From positions 62,001 through 126,000 of the forward strand of contig NZ_FNVV01000014.1 in assembly GCF_900108345.1 (NCBI RefSeq): a stretch of 64,000 bases of DNA, read 5' to 3'. The DNA is from Bacteroides ndongoniae (lineage in GTDB: Bacteria; Bacteroidota; Bacteroidia; Bacteroidales; Bacteroidaceae). The translations under genes were made by a program, and so were the position numbers. Every line of letters starts with the position of its first letter. The first letter of the stretch is position 1. The notes beneath the pieces were generated by a model. It saw only the letters and a program-made list of their open reading frames with translations. It made no database searches and was not told the origin of the DNA. Below are positions 8,968 through 16,302 of this stretch, piece after piece.

Positions 8968-10186
8968 TTCCTTCACGGATGGCTTGCATCACATTGGCGG
9001 GAGCACGTTCGGCCAGCAGTTCTTTTTTCATATAGTCCATGTATGGAGCCACGTGGCTAAAGAACTTTCTGTATCCGGCGCAAAGATAATTCAGTCCCGG
9101 TTCACCGTCAGCTGTGCGGGCAAAGCGGTTCTTGGGGCAGTCACCGTTGCAGGCAAAGAGCCATTCGCACTCTTTGCATTGGCGGGGAAGAGAGTCGAAC
9201 TTGTTTTGTCCGAAGCGCTGCTGGCGTTCGCTGTACATCATTTCCACCAGCGTCTGTTGGTAGATGTTGCCCAGCTTATATTCGGGGAAGACAAAGTGGT
9301 CGCACGCATAAACGTCGCCGTTGAATTCCATTACGCCGGCATGTCCGCACGTACGTGCCATGGAACAGACACCCGGTTGTTGCCCTACCCAATTGGCCAG
9401 GGTAGAGTCGAACAGCTGTATGTAATAAGTTCCTACATCTTCTTTTACCCATTCGTCGAACAGACGGCAAAGGAAGTTGCCCCATTGTTCCGGCGTAACG
9501 GAAAAGTCGGCCAATGGTATCTCGCCGCTATCGGCCAGCGATGCAAGATGGCGTCCGTCGCCGTGAGGCATGATGCGTTCTACAATAGGAGCAAACTGGA
9601 TGTAATGGCAACCAATCTCTTTAAAGAAGCGGTAGAATTCTTCAGGATAATCGGCATTGTAGTCGTTGACTACAGCCATGCCATTCCATTCTACTCCGTG
9701 CTTTTTTAGGAGGTTGATGCCTTGCATCACCTTATGGAAGGAGGGACGTCCCTGTTTGTTTTTACGATATTCATCGTGAAACTCTTGCGGTCCGTCGATG
9801 GATACACCTACCAGCCAGTTGTTTTCTTTGAAGAACTCACACCATTCGTCGGTGAGCAATGTGCCATTGGTTTGTATGCAGTTGTCGATGGTACGCCCGT
9901 TGGCATATTTTTTCTGCAACTCCATGGCCCGTTTATAGAAGGAAAGGGGACGCATCAAGGTTTCACCACCGTGCCAGGTGAAAAGAACCTGTGGCATGGT
10001 TTGCGAATTGATATATTGCTCGATGAATTTTTCCAGCAGTTCTTCACTCATCACATGCTTGGGATTTTCTTTGTACAGCTTGGACTTTTCCAAGTAATAA
10101 CAGTAGTCACATGCCAAATTGCATACGGCTCCTACGGGCTTCAGCATCACATAGAGCGGTTTGGCAAAAGGTGCATAAGTGGACAT
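8954..10186 (-). CDS. chuR: anaerobic sulfatase-maturating enzyme (radical SAM)
   Basis: A 410-residue radical SAM enzyme that converts an active-site Cys or Ser of sulfatases to formylglycine, making them active. The [4Fe-4S] cluster motif CNLACDYC has its cysteines at residues 22, 26 and 29. A SPASM-type set of cysteines for two auxiliary clusters follows (around CGHAGVMEFNGDVYACDH and CKECEWLFACNGDCPKNR). The sequence closely follows what I remember of the B. thetaiotaomicron enzyme (anSMEbt, BT0238, chuR), for example LYVMLKPVGAVCN and FTWHGGETLMRP. It acts in the cytoplasm before sulfatase export. No sulfatase is in this window, which fits one maturase serving many distant sulfatases. 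The C-terminal residues come from an intergenic repeat. Confidence 0.96.
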   Translation of the reverse strand: MSTYAPFAKPLYVMLKPVGAVCNLACDYCYYLEKSKLYKENPKHVMSEELLEKFIEQYINSQTMPQVLFTWHGGETLMRPLSFYKRAMELQKKYANGRTIDNCIQTNGTLLTDEWCEFFKENNWLVGVSIDGPQEFHDEYRKNKQGRPSFHKVMQGINLLKKHGVEWNGMAVVNDYNADYPEEFYRFFKEIGCHYIQFAPIVERIMPHGDGRHLASLADSGEIPLADFSVTPEQWGNFLCRLFDEWVKEDVGTYYIQLFDSTLANWVGQQPGVCSMARTCGHAGVMEFNGDVYACDHFVFPEYKLGNIYQQTLVEMMYSERQQRFGQNKFDSLPRQCKECEWLFACNGDCPKNRFARTADGEPGLNYLCAGYRKFFSHVAPYMDYMKKELLAERAPANVMQAIREGKFTS

Positions 10187-10220
10187 ATTTAGTTTTTAAT
10201 GCTTTTGATTAATTAATGTG

Positions 10221-10228
10221 CAAAAATA
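10221..10228 (-). promoter_or_regulatory. candidate -7 promoter element for chuR
   Basis: On the minus strand the sequence reads TATTTTTG, matching the Bacteroides -7 consensus TAnnTTTG, 35 bp upstream of the chuR start at 10186. No convincing -33 TTTG was seen at the usual spacing. Confidence 0.45.
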
Positions 10229-10281
10229 CGTAAAGCAAATGAAAATACGTTTTTTACCTCTTTCTTTATAAGGATTATTAA

Positions 10282-10289
10282 TACCTTTG
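10282..10289 (+). promoter_or_regulatory. candidate -7 promoter element (TACCTTTG)
   Basis: TACCTTTG matches TAnnTTTG and lies 30 bp before the ATG of the lipoprotein gene at 10319. With the minus-strand element at 10221 it makes a divergent promoter region. Confidence 0.55.
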
Positions 10290-10318
10290 CACCTCAGAAA
10301 ATCATAAATCTTTGATGT

Positions 10319-11065
10319 ATGGTTAGGAAAGAGATAAGCTATATTTTACCTTTTTTGATTACATTGTTACTGTTTTCTTCCTGCGGACGCAACAAGTATA
10401 AAGTTGAGGGTACCTCTTCTATTACCAGTCTTGATGGAAAAATGCTGTTTCTTAAAGTCTTTCAGAATGATGGACAATGGATTACGGTTGATTCGGCCGA
10501 GGTGATTCACGGTTTTTTTCATATGGAAGGGCCTGTGGACTCGGTTAGGATGGTAACTCTGTATATGGACGATGAAGGCATTATGCCGGTTGTTTTGGAG
10601 AGTGGAAAAATTAAGGTGACTTTATCCAATGAACAATTGATGGCTAAAGGAACTCCTTTGAATGATGCCCTTTATGAGTTTATAGAAAAGCGTAACTCGC
10701 TTGAATTGCAACTTGATGAGGTAGACCGGAAAGAGGCACGTATGGTACTTGATGGTGCTAATCTGGAGGATATTCATGAACAGCTGAATAAGGAAAGTGA
10801 AGACTTGCTGAAGGAAATGAACGATTATGTGAAAGGTTTTATTGCCGAAAACTACGAGAATGTACTAGGTCCCAGCGTCTTCATGATGTTGTGCAGTACA
10901 CTGCCTTATCCAATGATGACTCCGCAGATAGAAGATATTATGAGAACAGCTCCTACCAGCTTTAAGGAAAACTTCTTTGTGAAAGATTTCCTGTCGAAGG
11001 CGAAGGAGAACATGCAGCTGATCGAAGAACAGAAAAGACTGAGTGCGGCAGGAAGCGCTAACTGA
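10319..11065 (+). CDS. DUF4369-type lipoprotein
   Basis: A 248-residue lipoprotein: hydrophobic N-terminus ending in a lipobox (LLLFSSC, Cys at residue 22), then a beta-rich domain of the DUF4369 pattern (KVEGTSSITSLDGKMLFLKVF, then IDSAEV-like turn VDSAEVIHGFFHMEGPVD). The C-terminal half is helical and charged. In Bacteroidetes DUF4369 often precedes a thioredoxin domain in AhpC/TSA-like lipoproteins; here that domain is absent, since no CxxC is present. Function unknown. The gene stands alone, with its own promoter candidate and a strong terminator. Confidence 0.8.
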   Translation: MVRKEISYILPFLITLLLFSSCGRNKYKVEGTSSITSLDGKMLFLKVFQNDGQWITVDSAEVIHGFFHMEGPVDSVRMVTLYMDDEGIMPVVLESGKIKVTLSNEQLMAKGTPLNDALYEFIEKRNSLELQLDEVDRKEARMVLDGANLEDIHEQLNKESEDLLKEMNDYVKGFIAENYENVLGPSVFMMLCSTLPYPMMTPQIEDIMRTAPTSFKENFFVKDFLSKAKENMQLIEEQKRLSAAGSAN

Positions 11066-11085
11066 TATTTTATTTATTCATATTT

Positions 11086-11146
11086 TCCCGTATCACAGGA
11101 ACGGAGTGGATTGCATTTCGGATGAAAGTGATACGGGATTTTTTTT
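11086..11146 (+). terminator. rho-independent terminator
   Basis: A perfect 11-bp stem, TCCCGTATCAC (11086-11096) with GTGATACGGGA (11128-11138), and an 8-T run directly after. It follows the lipoprotein gene stop by 20 bp. Confidence 0.9.
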
Positions 11147-11220
11147 ACTTGAAGCGGACGTAGCTGTGTCTTGTACTGATATAGGTAGACACATTTTAAT
11201 AACAAAAATGTGAATCAACA

Positions 11221-11601
11221 ATGAGGAAAAAACACAGTCGTTTCAGTGAAGAGGATCGAATATCTCTTCTTCGTGCTTATTATCAGTCAGGCTTGAGCAA
11301 GCATTCTTTTTGCAAACTTCACTCCCTCAGCGGTCTTAGGCTTTTAAATTATTGGATAGAAAAGTATGGTGATAAAGTAAAATCGCTATCTTCACCTTCG
11401 ATAACTTCAACGGAAGAAGATATGGCCAATCGCAGCAAAGAAAGTTACCGTGAAGAGAACGCTCAGTTGAAGAAGCGCATCAAGGAATTGGAAAAAGCGC
11501 TTTCTTTCTCTCGTTTAGAAACGGAAGCACGCGATTTGATGATTACGCGTGCCGAGGAGTATTTTAACATCCCCATCCGAAAAAAATCTGGGGCCAAGTA
11601 G
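11221..11601 (+). CDS. IS3-family OrfA
   Basis: A 126-residue protein with an N-terminal helix-turn-helix (RFSEEDRISLLRAYYQSG, then SKHSFCKLHSLS) that would bind the element ends. A leucine- and lysine-rich coiled coil follows (ENAQLKKRIKELEKAL) and is used in IS3 transposases for multimerisation. It ends at the TAG overlapping the first OrfB GTG. A run of seven A bases upstream of the stop allows a -1 shift into OrfB to make the fused transposase. Confidence 0.9.
   Translation: MRKKHSRFSEEDRISLLRAYYQSGLSKHSFCKLHSLSGLRLLNYWIEKYGDKVKSLSSPSITSTEEDMANRSKESYREENAQLKKRIKELEKALSFSRLETEARDLMITRAEEYFNIPIRKKSGAK
11580..11586 (+). other. probable -1 programmed frameshift site
   Basis: A seven-A run lies in the overlap zone. 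OrfA reads in frame 1 and OrfB in frame 3, which is one base back. The OrfB frame is open from this run through 11601, so a -1 slip on the A-run would yield an OrfAB fusion of roughly 457 residues. This is the standard IS3 mode of making transposase. Confidence 0.75.
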
Positions 11602-12587
11602 TGAAGGAACTGGTCAGCGGGCGCGGTCTGAAGGTCGCCCCCGCCTGCCGTCTATTTGGCCATTGCCGTCAGGCCTTCTACCAGTCGAAGGCCGACATCG
11701 AGGAGGAGTTGCAGCGCGAACGCGTCATAGTGGAAAACGTACATGAAATCCGAAAGGAGGATCCCGGCATTGGAGGTTACAAGCTTTGGGTCATGCTCAC
11801 CGCCCTTTTCGGGGCAAAGTTCATCCCCGGGCGTGACAGCTTCTTTGCGCTTCTTCGCCGTTACCGTCTGATGCTCCCGCCTCCCAAACCCTGGCACACA
11901 ACCCGTTCGAACCACCGTTATCACAAGTGGAAGAACTTGGTGAAGAATTTTGTACCAATATCTTCCAATCAGTTGTGGGTGAGCGACATCACTTACATTG
12001 TGCTTGCCGACGGGAGCGTCTGCTACCTTCATCTGATAACCGATGCCTACTCGCACAAGATTGTCGGCTGGAAGCTTGCCGACACGCTCCGCGCGGCCAT
12101 TACCATGCAGGCATTGGAGCAGGCAATAAAGCAGGCTGTCAAACTGAGAGGCAGCACAAGTCTCAAAGGACTGATCCACCATTCTGATCGGGGTGTACAA
12201 TACTGCTGCGACGCTTATGTGGCGATGCTACAGGCGCACGAGATTGACATTAGCATGACGGAGGACTACAACCCTACGGACAATGCCATCGCCGAGCGGA
12301 TCAACGGGATAATCAAGTGCGAACGTGTCTACCGACAAAGCCACTTCAAGGATATCGGGCATGCCGAGAAGGTCATCGGTAGATACATCCATTTCTACAA
12401 CTGCTACCGACCACATATGAGTATCGGTTACAAAGTCCCCGCTCTCGTACATTTGGAGCAGGGTGAACAGAAGAAAATGTGGAAAAAGAAAATTTGCCCG
12501 CAGAAAACTTTCGATAATGGTGAATATGATGCATCTTTGTCAGACCGAACAACAAGGTCGGACGAAAGCGTAAGCCGGAACATCTGA
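11601..12587 (+). CDS. IS3-family OrfB, DDE integrase
   Basis: A 328-residue rve-type integrase domain. Catalytic residues are visible as SDITYI (first Asp), HHSDRGVQY (second Asp) and NAIAERING (Glu). Upstream of the core is the HTH_21-like segment (VHEIRKEDPGIGGYKLW). The GTG at 11601 overlaps the OrfA stop, but the protein is probably made mainly as the frameshifted OrfAB fusion. Confidence 0.92.
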   Translation: MKELVSGRGLKVAPACRLFGHCRQAFYQSKADIEEELQRERVIVENVHEIRKEDPGIGGYKLWVMLTALFGAKFIPGRDSFFALLRRYRLMLPPPKPWHTTRSNHRYHKWKNLVKNFVPISSNQLWVSDITYIVLADGSVCYLHLITDAYSHKIVGWKLADTLRAAITMQALEQAIKQAVKLRGSTSLKGLIHHSDRGVQYCCDAYVAMLQAHEIDISMTEDYNPTDNAIAERINGIIKCERVYRQSHFKDIGHAEKVIGRYIHFYNCYRPHMSIGYKVPALVHLEQGEQKKMWKKKICPQKTFDNGEYDASLSDRTTRSDESVSRNI

Positions 12588-12593
12588 CTCAAA

Positions 12594-12626
12594 AACCGAA
12601 TGCCCCATCGAAGGGCATCCGGTTTT
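12594..12626 (+). terminator. hairpin after OrfB
   Basis: Stem ACCGAATGCCCC with GGGCATCCGGT and a short ATCGA loop, followed by TTTT. It sits just after the transposase stop codon, between two direct copies of ACCGAACAACAAGG (12544 and 12628). Probably a transposase terminator. Confidence 0.6.
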
Positions 12627-12692
12627 ACCGAACAACAAGGCCGGAACTCTTGCATGTCCGGTACATCGAAAACTGATGACCTAATCAGAACT

Positions 12693-12866
12693 GTATTAGG
12701 CAAAGTGTCTATTCAAATAGGAGCGTTTCTCAAGAAATGTCTACTATTATAGTTTATAAAATAAAAAAGCGTCTAGTTAAATCAGGAAAAGACAGCTGTA
12801 TATGCACTATATTATTTTACCCAGTTGGGAAAAAATCTTTTTCCAACTGGGGAAAATTTTTTTTCT
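12693..12866. repeat. composite dispersed repeat: 78-bp block plus CCCAGTTGG hairpin
   Basis: The first ~78 bp (12693-12771) recur in inverted orientation at 41290-41366 with only about four mismatches and one indel by eye. After an AT-rich stretch containing ATCAGGAAAAG comes CCCAGTTGG (12820-12828) paired with CCAACTGGG (12843-12851) and a T-run at 12857-12864. This hairpin belongs to the same family as the CCCAGTTAGG units at 33347 and 41180, and could also terminate transcription. This covers the gap between the IS ORFs and plsC. Confidence 0.75.
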
Positions 12867-12894
12867 AATAGGCGACTGTTTTTAGGCTGTTCTT

Positions 12895-13656
12895 TTAATG
12901 GACTTCCTGGTCCAGATTTTTAACCATTCCCTTATATCTTTCGGGTAGGGCACTTTCGACAGCGGCATAAGCTTCGGACAAGGTAGCTTTGATGTTTTCA
13001 GGTCCTTTTCCCTTGGGAGGGATTGGATCGTGTATGGTTAGTATCAGCCGATGGCGGTGTATCCACTTGCCTGTACGGGGAAGTATTTCGAACGAGCCGT
13101 CGATCGTTACGGGAACGACTGCCAGTTGAAGATCGTCAGCCAGCTGGAAAGCACCTCGTTTGAAGTAGCCCATGTGGCCTGTGAAGGTACGTGCTCCTTC
13201 CGGAAATACAACCAATGATACGCCATTGGTCAGTGAAGATTCGGCCTGACGCATAGTTGCCAATATCTTTTTGGGATTGCTGCGATCTACGAAGATGTGT
13301 CCGGCGCTTTCGCAAGCTTTGCCTACAAAAGGAATTTTCCGCAGGCTCTTTTTCATCATCCACTTGAAGTTGCGTCCGAGGAAACCGTATATCAGGAAAA
13401 TATCAAAAGCTCCCTGATGATTGGGTACAAAAACGTACGAGGTGTGCTTGTGTACTTTTTCTCTACCTTTAACTTCTACCGGAATCAATAGCAGATAACA
13501 AGTCAGGCGTGACCATATTTTACCAGGGTAGTAGCCCCAAAAATGTGCTCCTCCGATCAGAGAGCCAACGATGGTAACCAGTGCGGTCAGGATAGTAAGT
13601 ACCAGCAGGACAGGCAACGCAAAGCATACTTGGTAGATGTTGTAGAGTATCCTCAT
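12895..13656 (-). CDS. plsC: 1-acyl-glycerol-3-phosphate acyltransferase (PlsC-like)
   Basis: A membrane-associated acyltransferase of phospholipid synthesis that adds the second acyl chain to lysophosphatidate. The true start is taken as the ATG at 13656 (MRILYNIYQVC), giving 253 residues. The longer open frame to 13986 would overlap the preceding gene by 240 bp and its extra residues look random. The N-terminus is a hydrophobic segment (residues 8-35). The catalytic HX4D motif is NHQGAFD (His 80, Asp 85), and the glycerol-phosphate motif FPEGAR is at 151-156. A TATCTTTG promoter element lies 33 bp upstream of this start, which supports the choice. Confidence 0.9.
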   Translation of the reverse strand: MRILYNIYQVCFALPVLLVLTILTALVTIVGSLIGGAHFWGYYPGKIWSRLTCYLLLIPVEVKGREKVHKHTSYVFVPNHQGAFDIFLIYGFLGRNFKWMMKKSLRKIPFVGKACESAGHIFVDRSNPKKILATMRQAESSLTNGVSLVVFPEGARTFTGHMGYFKRGAFQLADDLQLAVVPVTIDGSFEILPRTGKWIHRHRLILTIHDPIPPKGKGPENIKATLSEAYAAVESALPERYKGMVKNLDQEVH

Positions 13657-13688
13657 ATTCTTCTTTGATTTATCAGTATTTCCGGATG

Positions 13689-13696
13689 CAAAGATA
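13689..13696 (-). promoter_or_regulatory. candidate -7 promoter element for plsC
   Basis: Minus-strand TATCTTTG, a strong match to the Bacteroides -7 consensus TAnnTTTG, between the metallophosphoesterase stop (13743) and the plsC start (13656). It suggests plsC has its own promoter. Confidence 0.6.
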
Positions 13697-13742
13697 ATAT
13701 CGAATAATGGATAATGGGAATACCAAAGTGATTTTTTTCTTG

Positions 13743-14915
13743 TCATTCTTTCTGTTTCAGTTCGATGACCGTGATTTCGGGCCAGGCACCGAACCTGAAA
13801 GGTAATCCTACATACCCAATGCCGATATTGACATACAAGGCACGCTCGCCTTCGTAATACATGCCTTTCCACTCGGGGTATTTCAAGGTAGCCAGCGAAT
13901 GTTCGAATAGAATCATCTGCATGGCATGTGTATGTCCTGACAGCATTAGCTCGATATTGGATTTGGGCAATACTTCCCGACGCCAATGTGTAGGATTGTG
14001 GCTTAGCAGGACACTGAACATGCCTTCGGTTCCTTTTATGGCATGCGGCAGATCGGCATGTTGCGGGAAGGGAGGCTCACCGTCGTTTTCTACACCTATC
14101 AGGGCAATGCTGTCACCGTTGTGCCGTATGATGGCATGTTCGTTGTTCAGCAGTTTCCATCCCATGGCTTTTTGCTGTTCTATAAGGTAGTTCAGGTTTT
14201 GCTTTTCGTCATCGGCAGTAGGCCAGCGGTAGTAGGTTCCGTAGTCGTGATTACCTAATACAGAGTAAACGCCATCAGGTGCATGGAGCTGTGACAGAAT
14301 CTCTTGGAAACCGTCCAGTTCGTGACTTTGCTGGTTGACCAAGTCACCTGTAAAGACTATCATATCGGCCTTTTGGGCGTTGACTATATCTACCAGTTTC
14401 TGTATGGAGGCGGGATCTTTCTCCCAACTTCCGATGTGAATGTCTGATATTTGTGCAATGCGGTAGCCGTTGAAAGCAGCGGGTAGGTGTCGGGAACTGT
14501 ATTCCACCTGTTTTACTTCAAACTGTTTGATGCCAAACAGGGCACCGTAGATGATGTTGCCAAAACTAATGGCAGCAAGTAGTAAACCTATAATGTTAAA
14601 CGGTAGACGAGGGCAGCGGCGGATGATAGAATTTATCAGTAAGCCAACTAAAGAGCAGAGCATGAAGAGGGTTTTGGGAACGGCAAATAACATGATACCT
14701 ACCGCCAGCCGTCCGATGCTATGAGTATGGTTGGACAAGGCATTATCACCACTCAGATACATGTAATAGACATAAATGGCTGATAATAGCAGAGTGGGCA
14801 TCCAATAAGAAAGTCGTATTCGGATATTTTGAGTCTTTTTTACGATGTGTACCAAATAGATGTACACATCGGGTATCAACAGAAAAATGGCCAGTAAAAG
14901 TGTTATTCGGTGCAT
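13743..14915 (-). CDS. membrane-anchored calcineurin-like phosphoesterase
   Basis: A 390-residue protein with three or four hydrophobic segments in the first 135 residues, then a metallophosphoesterase domain. The metal-binding motifs are in order: ISDIHIG (DxH), FTGDLVNQ (GD), LGNHDYG (GNHD), LLSHNP and LSGHTHAMQ (GHTH). Related YkoQ/YaeI-type enzymes are thought to act on lipid or nucleotide-lipid phosphates at the membrane; the substrate here is unknown. The start overlaps the end of the upstream membrane protein gene by 13 bp, so it is translationally linked to the ECF sigma operon. Confidence 0.9.
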   Translation of the reverse strand: MHRITLLLAIFLLIPDVYIYLVHIVKKTQNIRIRLSYWMPTLLLSAIYVYYMYLSGDNALSNHTHSIGRLAVGIMLFAVPKTLFMLCSLVGLLINSIIRRCPRLPFNIIGLLLAAISFGNIIYGALFGIKQFEVKQVEYSSRHLPAAFNGYRIAQISDIHIGSWEKDPASIQKLVDIVNAQKADMIVFTGDLVNQQSHELDGFQEILSQLHAPDGVYSVLGNHDYGTYYRWPTADDEKQNLNYLIEQQKAMGWKLLNNEHAIIRHNGDSIALIGVENDGEPPFPQHADLPHAIKGTEGMFSVLLSHNPTHWRREVLPKSNIELMLSGHTHAMQMILFEHSLATLKYPEWKGMYYEGERALYVNIGIGYVGLPFRFGAWPEITVIELKQKE

Positions 14916-15529
14916 ATGTCTTTCAATTCTTCTATGTTCTTTTTGATGTTGTCTAGATGCTGATAAATTCCTTTTTTATATAAGATGCAGATAATCAGTA
15001 TATCTATAGCAGTGAAAGCTGATATGATGACGACTTGTGTTCCGATGGATTTCAGATGATAGCCCATCACCCAGTAGTTGAAAGCATTGAATACGACTAC
15101 CCAGATGCAGAGGGCTATGATTTCGTTGCGGGTCCACTGTCGGAAAGTTGTCATGCGTCGGCTTACTTCGGCTACAGACATCTCGTCAATGTGAGTCTGT
15201 TTATTCCAACGATAGGTTTTCCAGTCCCACCAGATGCCAATGACGATGCTGACGCCGATAAACAACAGAAACAGTGAGATTCTGGCTCTCATGTCTGAAT
15301 CGTCCAGTACGACAGGCATTACGATCAGAGCTACTCCAAGCAGCAATAGAACAATACCACCTGTTACCATCGAAATGCGTTGTAGTCCTAAAATCCGGCT
15401 TATGCTTCGTTTTGTCCCAGACTTACAGCCTTCGATGAGTTCCTTGATTTGTTTTCCATTGGCAATCTGTTCTTTTTGCAGTTGTTGATCCAATGTGTTC
15501 CACGATTTTTTCAGTTCCTCCAAATTCAT
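14903..15529 (-). CDS. membrane protein in ECF sigma operon (possible anti-sigma)
   Basis: A 208-residue protein of unknown family. The N-terminal 45 residues are charged and helical (NLEELKKSWNTLDQQLQKEQ). Two hydrophobic segments follow (around ISMVTGGIVLLLLGVAL and ISLFLLFIGVSIVIGI), then a cytoplasmic loop, then two more (IIALCIWVVVFNAF and VVIISAFTAIDILIIC), and a charged tail. It starts 5 bp after the sigma factor stop codon. Position and topology fit a membrane partner that holds the sigma factor, but no known anti-sigma motif is visible. Confidence 0.7.
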   Translation of the reverse strand: MNLEELKKSWNTLDQQLQKEQIANGKQIKELIEGCKSGTKRSISRILGLQRISMVTGGIVLLLLGVALIVMPVVLDDSDMRARISLFLLFIGVSIVIGIWWDWKTYRWNKQTHIDEMSVAEVSRRMTTFRQWTRNEIIALCIWVVVFNAFNYWVMGYHLKSIGTQVVIISAFTAIDILIICILYKKGIYQHLDNIKKNIEELKDICTE

Positions 15530-15533
15530 ATGT

Positions 15534-16019
15534 CTATTCCTCCTTGTTCATTTTTCTCAGTTTGTCTTTTATCCGGCTTAATTTGGTCGCTACATTGGTT
15601 AAGGTCAATCCGGTAATTTCTGCAATTTCCTCGTAGCTTTTATCTTCTAAATAGAGAAGCACGATCGATTTTTCCAATTGTCCCAAACGATTGATCATGC
15701 TATATAACCGTTTTAGCATAACTTGTGTTTCATCGGTTTCTTCTATTCGGTCGGCTATTTGTGACAGCGTCACAATTTCGGGAATGTTTTTTTCTTTACG
15801 GATAAAACTGATGCAAGTATTCAAGGCTATACGGTAGATCCAAGTCGAAATTTTACATTCGTTTCGAAACTTGGGATAAGCCTTCCACAGGTTGATAACT
15901 ACTTCCTGATACAGATCGTTAAGGGTAGCATGAGGTGTAGTGTACAGATAGCACACTTTATAAATGACACGCTCATATTCCTGTATGAGAGTTACGAATT
16001 CTTGCTCTACATGATCCAT
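15534..16019 (-). CDS. ECF-type RNA polymerase sigma factor
   Basis: A 161-residue sigma-70 family factor with region 2 (DLYQEVVINLWKAYPKF and ISTWIYRIALNTCISF) and region 4 (LEDKSYEEIAEITGLT, then VATKLSRIKDKL), and no regions 1 or 3, as is usual for ECF factors. It is the first gene of an operon with a four-helix membrane protein and a membrane metallophosphoesterase, unlike the common Bacteroides ECF-FecR-SusC arrangement. A role in a cell-envelope response is an inference from the neighbours only. Confidence 0.95.
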   Translation of the reverse strand: MDHVEQEFVTLIQEYERVIYKVCYLYTTPHATLNDLYQEVVINLWKAYPKFRNECKISTWIYRIALNTCISFIRKEKNIPEIVTLSQIADRIEETDETQVMLKRLYSMINRLGQLEKSIVLLYLEDKSYEEIAEITGLTLTNVATKLSRIKDKLRKMNKEE

Positions 16020-16113
16020 TCCTTTTCCTGTATCAGTTTTTGCTTATTTACTTTGTACTCTATTAGTAGTATTATGTCGGTAAAAATCACAATACGGAGA
16101 AAAAACGTTGTGG

Positions 16114-16121
16114 CAAAGATA
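16114..16121 (-). promoter_or_regulatory. candidate -7 promoter element for the ECF operon
   Basis: Minus-strand TATCTTTG matches the housekeeping -7 consensus, 95 bp upstream of the sigma factor start. This suggests the operon has at least a basal housekeeping promoter. Confidence 0.55.
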
Positions 16122-16162
16122 GAAAGATAATGCTGAAAACCATATTGAGGTAACATAATTTG

Positions 16163-16210
16163 TGAAAAAATCTGCAAGGTTCTATCCAAGAATGGTGAAC
16201 CTTGCAGATT
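16163..16210 (-). terminator. terminator of the B12-regulated lipoprotein operon
   Basis: A perfect 14-bp stem, AATCTGCAAGGTTC (16169-16182) with GAACCTTGCAGATT (16197-16210). On the minus strand it is followed by a T-run (complement of 16165-16170). It ends transcription coming from the lipoprotein gene at 16303. Confidence 0.9.
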
Positions 16211-16302
16211 AGGAAAAAGTGTTATGAAGGATTGTTGAAGATTAAGTCCAAAACAGGGATTGTTTGGGCTTTTTTCATAATATTCATGAGAGAACTCCAA
16301 AA

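Larger units (their letters stand above)
11172..12692 (+). mobile_element. IS3-family insertion sequence
   Basis: Two overlapping ORFs in the IS3 arrangement (helix-turn-helix OrfA, DDE OrfB) with a -1 frameshift signal. The left end probably starts at TGTACTGATATAGG (11172), a typical IS3-group start. The right end is uncertain. One candidate is 12692, where the complement reads AGTTCTGATTAGGT. Another is about 12757, where the complement contains ATAATAGTAGACATTT, resembling the left-end ATAGGTAGACACATTT. No clear target duplication was found with either boundary. Both ORFs are intact, so the element may be active. Confidence 0.8.

Noticed and set aside
13657..13986. N-terminal extension of the PlsC reading frame
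   Set aside because: It overlaps the upstream phosphoesterase gene by more than 240 bp, looks like random sequence and contains the likely plsC promoter; the ATG at 13656 gives a normal PlsC.
16007..16300. 97-codon minus-strand ORF upstream of the ECF sigma factor
   Set aside because: It spans the terminator hairpin at 16163-16210 and the sigma promoter element, overlaps the sigma start and has no recognisable domain; it is most likely intergenic translation.
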